Source: Budorcas taxicolor
Lineage: Eukaryota > Chordata > Mammalia > Artiodactyla > Bovidae
NCBI RefSeq assembly: GCF_023091745.1
Contig: NC_068934.1
Span: 20,600,434-20,664,433, forward strand
Direction: 5' to 3'
Length of the DNA: 64,000 bases
A program made the translations under genes and the position numbers. Shown here one piece after another: positions 56,015-64,000 of the stretch. The stretch's first letter is position 1, and every line of letters begins with the position of its first letter. Below the pieces are notes generated by a model. The model ran no database searches. It was not told where the DNA came from and worked only from the letters and a program-made list of their open reading frames with translations.

Positions 56015-57257
56015 GAAATAGGTAGTGATGGTCCTTGCAAACCATCTAAGGAGGCTGGACTTTAATCTATAATGGCTAGACAAATAATGATGGATTCAGA
56101 GGTGGAATATGGACAAATTTAAATTTTAAACCGACAAGGCTTTTGACAATGTGGAAGAAACATTGAAGGAGTAAAGTGTTGAAGTCAGGGAACTCTGCCC
56201 CCGACTCTGGAGAGATGAAGAAAGTCTGAAACAACGCAAAGAATATGAATATGAAGAAAAACATTTAGAAGGAAAATTTTACATCTCTCTGCTTATTCTT
56301 GTAGGCTTCTGAGTTCCAGAATTAGATAAGTAAGGTCACCTGCTTCATTCCTTTTAGGTTTTCCTATTATGAAAACAGCAGGGACGAGCATGGGAGGATG
56401 CGTTTTGACATTCAGTTATATTGCTAATCTTTGGAACTGGCAAATAGGAGTCTATTCAGGGAAATGTGCTTCTTGCCAGTGGCATCTGGCAATTAAGGCT
56501 GAAATGTGGTTTCCAGCCTGCAAATAACTTAGGATTTCTTTGCAAGATTTAAAGAGAAGAATTGGTATTCTCTGCTGTCTGTTACAATGTGCTCAAAATC
56601 CAAACTGCATAAATGCAGATATGAGCATATGATGTGCATTAATGGTGACTCTATCCACATTAATCTTCAATTAAATTCAGCAAAGCTAATAAGTGGTAAA
56701 TATTCCCTGAACTTGGAATACAAGATACTCCAATACCTGACTTAGATACACCTTTCTGTTCTGACTCCATGTCTCAGCTTTTTCCAGGTTATTGCTAGTT
56801 CCCTTTACTATTTGTCAATTTCAGACTTCTTATGGTCTCTGATTCCTCAGACCATTTGGCCAAGCTGCCACATCTTCCCTCAAAGAAACTTCAACAATTT
56901 TATACCTGCGTAACTACTTCTCTTCCCAAACTCAGGTGAAATGTCAACTTACTTTCAAAATGTTTCTTAAATGCTCCAACAACAATATCAACAACCATCC
57001 CCAAAAGTGATATGACGTTTTCCAATTTTTCTTCTCTCTATATCAATTGTCATATATCTCCAATCTGTCTTTATATATGACATATACTTACTTTATAAGT
57101 ATGTGTATGTTATATATAATCTTATATATGCATAATGTAATTGCAATTCATAAAACATAATGTTTGATTGCATAGGGTCCTGGAGTCAGAATGCTTTAAT
57201 CTCTTAGAGACACACAATTACTTCATCTGAAATCTGTGGTTGATAATGAAGGACTGG
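56015..57257. other. Non-coding stretch
   Basis: No gene. 56030-56230 may hold an old repeat; 56280-57180 looks like unique intron. Confidence 0.45.
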
Positions 57258-57265
57258 CCTTAAAG

Positions 57266-57442
57266 CAGTGGTTCCCAAACTTGCCTGTTTATTGAAGGCA
57301 ACTGGAAAGTGTAAAAATATACTTTGTCCCATTTCCAGACATTTTATTTAATTGGTATGAAGTCAAGCCTGGTGCTTTGGAATTTCTTAAAAAAATTTTT
57401 TTTCACATGATTCTAAGGGGCATATAAGTTTGGAAACCACTG
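57266..57442 (+). mobile_element. MER5A-like hAT MITE, complete, with perfect target duplication
   Basis: Inverted termini CAGTGGTTCCCAAACTT and AAGTTTGGAAACCACTG, interior degraded. A perfect 8-bp duplication CCTTAAAG lies at 57258-57265 and 57443-57450, the size expected for hAT. Confidence 0.88.
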
Positions 57443-57450
57443 CCTTAAAG

Positions 57451-58194
57451 GAAAGATCATATATAGTCATGTAAGTATGTTAGTAGCATATTGATCAGTA
57501 TTTGACATTTAAAATAGTAATTGCTATTATTATTTGTGGAATTTTTGAATGAAAAACTGTACCTTATTACTATTATTATTTTTTAGCCCATAGCATATAA
57601 GTGAAATAATTAGTGCAGGAATAAATCAGTATTAGATGAATTCTTTTCACAAAAAAAGGAGCTTTTAGCTCTAGAAAGAAAGGTTGCAGACACACAGATA
57701 ATTACAGTAAAACCCAGCATGGGACAACTGAGCTCAGAGCACCACATTACAGCAGTATAGAAGAGAACTGGGCAAAAGACATTTTCCTTGATTGAAACAA
57801 TATGTTAATGGAAGAAAAGATGAAGGAAGAAGAGGCAGGTAAGAAGAGGTAACGTTTATAAGGTATTGAAGAAAGATATGAGCTTTCCCAATTTTACAGA
57901 TGAAGAAATTAAGACCCAGAAGTTGAAAAAAAGTTGCCTAAAATCACTGTAGTCAGTGGCAAACTTTTTTGCGTAGTCTAGTTTCAGAGTACCTAAGTGG
58001 TGCACTGCAGGGTAAGAGCAAGGAGTCATAACATACCCCTAATCAATAGAGTTGTATCTGGACTTCCCATCTAGAAACCCAAGAATGAAGTGCTGTGTTT
58101 CTGTACTACTCTGAGTATGCTTCTCTACCATCATTGGTCAGTTCTCAGCTCAGTCATCACTTTGTTAAAAATAATTATGGTGAAACTGAAACAA
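57451..58194. other. Non-coding stretch with a MIR-like fragment
   Basis: An antisense MIR core is recognisable at about 57885-57965 ('CCCAATTTTACAGATGAAGA', 'AAGTTGCCTAAAATCACT'). Otherwise nothing. Confidence 0.45.
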
Positions 58195-59045
58195 CTGAAT
58201 ATCAATATAGAAGAAAAGGTCCTCCCAATTCACCAACTCATACTTCATACAAAACCCAATGAAATGGACCACAGACCTAAGTATAAGGGCTGAAAAATAT
58301 AAAATGTCTAACAGAAAACACAAACCTTGCCTAAAGAGGCAACACTTTATGACCCTGGATTAAGCCAATATTTCTTAGATAGACAAAAACAGTTTTAATA
58401 TCAAAGGAACATTTATAACTGATATAATAAAAAATAAGATTTTTTTCCCTATGAAAGTCACAGCTAGGAAAGTGAAAATTCAAGCCACAAAGTGGGAGGG
58501 ATCATTTGTAAAATATACATCTGATAAAGAACTTCTACCTAGGATGAATATATAAATAACTATTAATATTCAGTTATTAGAAAGCAATCCAATACACAAA
58601 TAAAACACTTTTATAAAAAGAACAAAGTATTTAAATAGACATTTCAAAGAAGATATATAAATGTAAAATAAGCATATGAAAATTATTCAATATCATTAAC
58701 CTTAGAGAAGCAAATAATAAATTATTATGCTTGATGAAGATACATGATTAGAAAAGGTAAAACTTAAAAGACTGACCAAACTAGTATCGGCAGCAAAGTA
58801 GAGTACACTGATACACTCTACTGGCAGGAATGCAACTATACATTCAATTTAGAAAAAATTTGGCAGTTTCTTACAAATTTAAACATAGCATATGACCTAA
58901 CTACCTTACTTCAGAATTTACTCATGAACAATGAAAATATATGTGCACCAAAGATTTCTGTTTGAGAGTTCATAGCAGCATTATTCACAATAGTGCCAAA
59001 CAGGAAACAACCAAAGTAATAATTAACTGGCAAATGGAGGAAAAA
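58195..59045 (+). mobile_element. Ancient L1 (L1M-type) ORF2 3' part, sense
   Basis: Landmarks in order: 'AAATGGACCACAGACCTAAG', 'ATTCAAGCCACAAAGTGGGA', 'TACATCTGATAAAGAACTTC', 'AATAGACATTTCAAAGAAGA', 'CATAGCAGCATTATTCACAA' and 'AACAACCAAAGTAATAATTA'. Heavily diverged. Confidence 0.8.
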
Positions 59046-59093
59046 ACAGTACCTCTTAATCTTCTCAGTCTTGCCTATGAGCAACATGAAAAA

Positions 59094-59106
59094 GGGGGGG
59101 GGGGGG
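59094..59106. repeat. Poly(G) run
   Basis: About 13 consecutive G after an A-run, at the end of the ancient L1. Confidence 0.9.
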
Positions 59107-59224
59107 TGGCAAAAATTGTACATTTCTGTCTGTATATATTAAGAAAAAATAAACTAGAAGGGAAGATGAAGGCAACTGCTGATTCACATACATTATCTAT
59201 ACAACCAACACTTCTATAGAGTAG

Positions 59225-59335
59225 TAATGATTTTGCCATTTTACAGATGCAAAAACAGCTCAACAAGGTTATTCAACTCAAGAAAATCTGGATTCCACCT
59301 AAGTTAGTGTTAGAATCACAAAATCATGCTTATCA
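59225..59335 (-). mobile_element. MIR fragment, antisense
   Basis: 'GATTTTGCCATTTTACAGAT', 'CTCAACAAGGTTATTCAACT' and 'CTGGATTCCACCTAAG' follow the antisense MIR order. Confidence 0.55.
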
Positions 59336-59374
59336 ATACTATGATCAAAAGAATGATCCTGTTTTTTAAACAAT

Positions 59375-59600
59375 AATAGATAATACTAACTGCACATTTA
59401 ACATGTATCAGATACTATTGTATCATTAGATTCTCAAAATAAGTGTATTATATAGAAGCTATCATTAATCTCATTTTACATGTGAGGAAAAAAAAAAAAG
59501 GACATATGTTTACTTCTCTTGTTCAAATCCATACTGAAACTGACAGTCTTAAACACAGAGGCCTGATTCCAGAGTCTCTGCTACTAACTGATGCATAATC
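59375..59600 (-). mobile_element. MIR SINE, antisense, near full length
   Basis: 'TATCAGATACTATTGTATCA', 'CTCATTTTACATGTGAGGAA' (followed by an A-run), 'CTGATTCCAGAGTCTCTGCT' and 'AACTGATGCATAATCCTGCC' are in antisense MIR order. Confidence 0.75.
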
Positions 59601-60299
59601 CTGCCTCTTCTATGGGTTGGAGATGAAGATAGTAAGAACAGTTGTGAATAAAGTACAGGCTTACTAAATGCCTAAAATAGGTAAGACAGATCCAAGTGCT
59701 CCCATTTTTCCTTAATACCCAGAATATTTTATTCTACTTCTCTTTGCATAGCCTAGTAGACAATTTTAAATGAGAAAAATTTTATACCCCATTAAGTAGC
59801 AATGCAGTTTCCATTTTCATTAAATTGCTTATTAAAAAGAAATATGAAAATATTAGATTGTAATGTGGGTTTTTATTTTTTTCTTTTTATTTGTTGTCTG
59901 AGAATAATGCTTCTATATCATCAGGCTTCTTTCTTCTCTCCTTTGGTCCTATATCTACTTTGAAGTCAGAAGACATTTTTAAGTCATTGACCAGTTTAAA
60001 AAAAGGGAAGAAAGAAAACAGAACCGGAACCTATAGGCCTGCTGATCGGTCAGAAGCACCTACTCAGTGTCAAGCTGCTGCTGGCATATACCTCACTGAC
60101 TGGAAGGATAAGCCATGCCCCAGGCCCCACGGGAGGAGGAGAAGGAATCCTAGAGATCCGAGAGGGAAGCTGATATTCAAATACAAGCCAGCAGGAAATG
60201 GACCATTTTTCCCACTAACAAAGAGAAGCAGCTATTCATAAAATTATTGACACTTTCCTCTCAAAAGTATTATTTTCTTTAAAAAAAAAAAAAAGTATT
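59601..60299. other. Non-coding stretch with one unexplained open frame
   Basis: 59891-60241 (plus) is open for 116 codons. The second half (about 60020-60170) is basic and proline/arginine-rich and has unusually even base composition. I recognise no homology and no convincing splice sites, so no gene is called. Confidence 0.4.
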
Positions 60300-60436
60300 G
60301 GGTCTATCTGACGTACAATGTCTTAGTTTCAGGTGTAGAGTCGAGTGAGTCAGGTACACACATACCTCTAGAGCCTTCTCCCATATAGGCCGTTACATAG
60401 TAGTGAGTAGAGCTTCCTGTGCTACACAGGAAGCTC

Positions 60437-60719
60437 CTTTTCTGTTTTGAAAGATTTATTTACTCATTTATATGTGGTTGTGGTGGGTCCTCATTGCTGT
60501 GTGCAGGCTTTCTCTAGCTACAGCACGTGGGGGCCTCTCTTCCCTGCGGCTCACAGCTTCTTTTTGAAGTGGCTTTTCTAGGGCATGCAGGCTTCAGGGA
60601 TCGTGGTGTATGGGCTTAGTTGCTCTGAAGCATGTGGGATCTTCTTGAACTAGGGATCAAACCTGTGTCCTCTGCATTTGGCAGGCAGATTCCTAATCAC
60701 TGGTCCACAAGGGAAGCCT
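60437..60719 (-). mobile_element. CHR-type tRNA-Glu SINE, antisense
   Basis: Reverse complement of a cetartiodactyl CHR SINE: 'AAAGATTTATTTACTCATTT', 'GGTGGGTCCTCATTGCTG', 'CAGCACGTGGGGGCC', 'TTAGTTGCTCTGAAGCATGT', 'TAGGGATCAAACCTGTGTCC' and the head 'CACTGGTCCACAAGGGAAGC'. An older SINE layer than Bov-tA, shared with whales and hippos. Confidence 0.82.
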
Positions 60720-61034
60720 CGGCTCTTATTAGTTGTCTATCTTATATACAGTAGTATGTATATGTCAATTCCAGTCTCACAATTTATCCCTCCCACCCTT
60801 ATCCCCTGGTAACTGTAAATTTGTTTTCTATATCTGTGATTCTACTTCTGTTTTGTAACTGACTTTGTTTGCATCCTTTGTTTAAGATTCCACATATAAC
60901 TGATGTCCTGTGATATTGGTCTTCTTGTATCTGACTTACTTCACTCAGTATAACAATCTCTAGATCCATCCATGTTGCTGCAAAGTGGAGTTATTTTGTT
61001 GTTTTTATGGCTGAGTAATATTCCATTGGTTTTG

Positions 61035-61088
61035 AAGTCAATGGGGTTGCAAAGAGTCAGACATGACTTTAGCAACCGAACAGCAACA
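61035..61088 (+). mobile_element. Short BovB/Bov-tA tail fragment
   Basis: 'CAATGGGGTTGCAAAGAGTC', 'AGACATGACTTTAGCAACCG' and 'AACAGCAACAAG' are the last about 50 bp of a BovB-tailed SINE or BovB itself, lying at a deletion in the surrounding L1. Confidence 0.75.
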
Positions 61089-61205
61089 AGAGATTTTGAT
61101 GATAGCCATTCTGACCATTGTGAGGAGATACCTCATTGTAGTTTTGACCTGCATTTCTCTGATAATTAGTAATGCTGAGCATCTTTTAATGTGGTCAAAA
61201 TTATT

Positions 61206-63527
61206 AATAATGTGCCCGTTAATGCCCCTCTTGATTTGGCATCATTTTGTCTTCGTAATCTCTTCTAGCTTCTTTCCACATTTACCATACATTTCAACAA
61301 GTTCCTATAATAACTTACTAAATAGTAATGTATGTTATGCTGTTTTCTCAAGAAAGATAGCATTCTTCATTTACTGACTCTTCCCTCCTTTCCTATTTCC
61401 TTCATTTCAAAATATTTACTGAGTAAATATCAAGCATAGACTTTGTTGCAATGCCCTCAAGATCTAACCCAACGTCACTCTTCCATGATGCTGGTCCTGA
61501 TGTAGTAATTGATCTACTGATCTCTCTCATGCCCTGTCTTCCAAGAGTGGTAGATAAGATTCTATGTATTCTAATGACATAACTAGTTTTTGCTTTTGCA
61601 TGGGTTATAGACACTGCATGATAGTATTGTGCTGTTTGACAACTTTGTTTATAAATATGCACATGGCTTATTTTTCATATTTAATGACAATATATTTTGT
61701 CACTGCACTGTTATACTTGCCAGTCTTTCAGTGTGCTCCTGACTATGGATAAGTGCCTATATCTGCACCTATGACTGAGGGATTTCCTCCACCCCATCCC
61801 CAATCACTAAAAGACGTTCTGGCCATGCTCAGGGCCAGTGGGAAGTGATGAAGAATTACCACCACCTTGGAACAGGCCCCAGCCTATGATTCTTAGGAAT
61901 CAGGATGCCACAAGCAGGATAATTCTAAAGTATATGATCTCATTTTCATATTTTTCCCATGGAGCTGTCTCACTCTCAGTTGTGGATACCTTGATAATGG
62001 ACCCTTTACTGACCTTCTTTCCTTCCCTGACTCACTTCCCTAGTCTCCTTCTGGTATCCCTTTCCCCTCTCAAATAAACTAATTTTGCTTCGGGGGGTGG
62101 GGGGAAGCACTTACCATAATGTATTAAGAGTAATTATAAACTAGCCTATCTCCTTTACTGAGGGAGTCCAGTCAGTTTTGTGTATGTCTGCTACAAAATG
62201 TCAGCTATGATCAGTGAAAACCAAGGGGAGGAGGGCAGATGTTAAATAACAAATGCAAATACCTGCTTTCAAAGGTCCATATACCAAAGAAACATTCGTA
62301 AATTAACTGAAAAGTCTGAAAGGGAATTCAGATCATCTCATTTCAAATGCTCCTTCATTCTCTAACACCAATGTCTAAAGAATTTTTAAATTAAGAAAAA
62401 GAAAAGTAAAACCCTTTAACATCAGATTAATTAAATGCCCTAGGCCCTCATGGACCAATACAGTCAGTACTGCCTAAGGTCCTGCTTGAAATGCAGAATC
62501 TCAAGCCCCATCCCAGACCTACGGACTCAGAATATCCTTTTAACAAGACATATGGTTGGTCCCTACATTATGTTAAAATTTATGAAATACCAACAGACCA
62601 TCATTCAGTAAAGCTGAGTATCATTATTAAAATAACCATAATTGAATAGGCAGTCTATAAGACTGTGTTTGATTACTACCAAACTCTTACAGATTAACAT
62701 TAAAATCCAAGCAGTATGCAAATAAAAGGGCTCAGATAAGTGAAAATATTAAATATAAGATCACAGTTATCCACAATGCACCTAAAGTAAGAGCAAATGC
62801 AACACATGAAGAAAGGGGGAGTGTTATAATACTGAGTTAACACAGTTTCTGCTCAACTTGAAACAAAAAGAAAAATCCAGAGGACTAAATTCAGTATTAT
62901 TATTTTAGAAGATTTTATAGATTTTAATGAATAAATTATCAGTATATCAGTATATCAAATTTGTCCAAGATAAAAACCAAGCAAGAAACCGAATTATTTA
63001 AAGCAAAGGCTTCTTACACAAGTAATGAGATTAGATTAGAGACAACATCCATTTATTATTCCCATAAACAATACATTAAAGGCAGCTGGAAAGAAGGCTA
63101 TCATCTTCCCCATCTTTGTTCCAAGCAATGGTTAAGTGCGATTATATTAAGAAATTGCATCTAGTTCTTGGTCTCTACATTCATTTTTTAAAAATAAACT
63201 TATGTAAAACTTTATTAGGAAAAAAATGTATCCCAACAATTTCATTTTTAAAAAGCTTTATTCCTTTAGTACTTCATTGCTATATAAATACTTTAAAAAT
63301 ATGAGTTCTCTCTAGAATGTTCTGAAGATCCTTTTGCCTATGTATATATGTGTGTGTGTGTACACATACACATTTGCCTAAAATGAAGAAAATCAACTAA
63401 CTGTTCTTCTCCAGGCTTCCCAAACAACTCTAGATCATAAAGCTTTATATATTCTGGAGACTACAAAGTATGAAGGTTTGAGTTGAAAAGTTATGACATA
63501 ATTCTTGAATGCGACTAAGAACATATA
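61206..63527. other. Non-coding stretch; possible LTR end at 61.8-62.1 kb
   Basis: 61760-62100 ends with 'CCCTCTCAAATAAACTAATT' (poly(A) signal 62073-62078) after a pyrimidine-rich run, reminiscent of the 3' half of a class I LTR, but no family or boundary could be fixed. 62100-63527 is unremarkable intron. No gene. Confidence 0.4.
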
Positions 63528-64000
63528 TTTAACTCATATGAAGAGTACATCATGAGAAACACTAGGCTGGAAGAAGTACAAGCTGGAATTAAGATTGCCC
63601 GTAGAAATATCAGTAACCTCAGATAAGCAGATGACAACACCCTTCTGGCAGAAAGTGAAGAGGAACTAAAGAGCCTCTTGATAAAGTGAAAGAGGATAGT
63701 GAAAAAGTTGGCTTAAAGCTCAACATTCAGAAAACAAAGATCATGGCATCTGGTCCCATCACTTTATGGGAAATAGATGGGGAAACAATGGAAACAATGT
63801 CAGATTTTATTTTGGGGGGTTCCAAAATCACTGCAGATGGTGATTGCAGCCATGAAATTAAAAGACGCTTACTACTTGGAAGGAAAGTTAGGACCAACCT
63901 GGATAGCATATTAAAAAGCAGAGACATTACTTTGCCAACAAAGGTCCATCTAGTCAAGGCTATGGTTTTTCCAGTAGTCATGTATGGATGTGAGAGTTGG
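63528..64000 (+). mobile_element. BovB LINE, 5'-truncated sense copy, runs off the window
   Basis: Begins at the RT region ('EYIMRNTRLEEVQAGIKIAR'). The YADD tyrosine codon is a stop (TAA, about 63624) and there is a frameshift near 63682. Continues to 'VKAMVFPVVMYGCESW' at the window edge. The 3' end lies outside. Confidence 0.88.

Larger units (their letters stand above)
60300..61205 (-). mobile_element. L1 LINE 3' part, antisense, broken by a CHR SINE and a short SINE-tail insert
   Basis: Segments 60300-60436, 60720-61034 and 61089-61205 are the reverse complement of an artiodactyl L1 3' UTR and ORF2 end ('GAGCTTCCTGTGCTACACAG', 'TATTAGTTGTCTATCTTATA', 'CCATCCATGTTGCTGC', 'TGAGGAGATACCTCATTG'). 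About 350 bp of expected L1 sequence is missing at 61034/61089, where a 54-bp foreign piece lies. Confidence 0.85.

Noticed and set aside
60972..61377. Two overlapping plus-strand frames at 61.0-61.4 kb
   Set aside because: They run through antisense L1 and a SINE tail fragment; not coding.

Overview
The window is mammalian nuclear DNA from a bovid ruminant (cattle, sheep, goat, antelope group). The evidence is its repeat content: many BovB (RTE-type) LINE copies, BOV-A2 and Bov-tA SINEs made from BovB tails and tRNA-like heads, a CHR-type SINE, ruminant-type L1 3' ends and a class II endogenous retrovirus LTR. Older layers shared with other mammals (MIR, L2, L1M, MLT1, hAT-Charlie and Tigger MITEs) lie underneath. 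Species cannot be decided from the sequence alone. There is no prokaryotic-style gene, operon or CRISPR array.

The only host coding sequence I can support is two short minus-strand exons of what I recognise as LUZP2 (leucine zipper protein 2): a 75-nt exon at 18555-18629 and a downstream 168-nt exon (150 nt with an alternative donor) at 6557-6724. Both are flanked by AG/GT splice sites, both junctions are phase 0, and they join into one coiled-coil reading frame. The rest of the window is then intronic: the 11.8 kb intron between them, sequence downstream of the 6.6 kb exon, and probably 45 kb of upstream intron.

Layout. 0.7-3.7 kb: mosaic of BovB pieces with a BOV-A2 inside. 3.8-6.1 kb: three Bov-tA SINEs and a MIR. 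7.3-8.1 kb: antisense L1. 10.9-14.4 kb: BovB mosaic in both orientations. 18.9-20.6 kb: MLT1 LTR, BOV-A2, Bov-tA. 23.0-26.9 kb: 5'-truncated L1 split by a 1284-bp solo LTR, with target-site duplications visible for both. 27.0-28.5 kb: BovB nested in BovB. 31-33.2 kb: ancient L1 split by a younger L1. 33.5-34.5 kb: BovB inverted pair. 36.6-45.0 kb: three sense BovB copies (one with a perfect internal tandem duplication), BOV-A2 and a possible LTR. 47.8-50.8 kb: ERVL-type LTR with a BOV-A2 inside, hAT and Tigger MITEs, two L1 tails. 51.5-56.0 kb: ancient L1, then two BovB copies in opposite orientation. 57.3 kb: a complete MER5A-like MITE. 58.2-61.2 kb: ancient L1, MIRs and an antisense L1 with a CHR SINE. 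63.5 kb to the end: another BovB running off the window.

All long open frames are remnants of reverse transcriptase or endonuclease domains, or their antisense shadows; none is an intact element. I found no convincing undescribed biological system. The best leads are insertion scars: a poly(A)-only retroposition, an 80-bp templated insertion inside a hAT MITE, a perfect 137-bp tandem duplication in a BovB, and the LTR-in-L1 nest. Next are inverted BovB pairs that could form long intronic hairpins. Family names come from memory of consensus sequences, without a database search.
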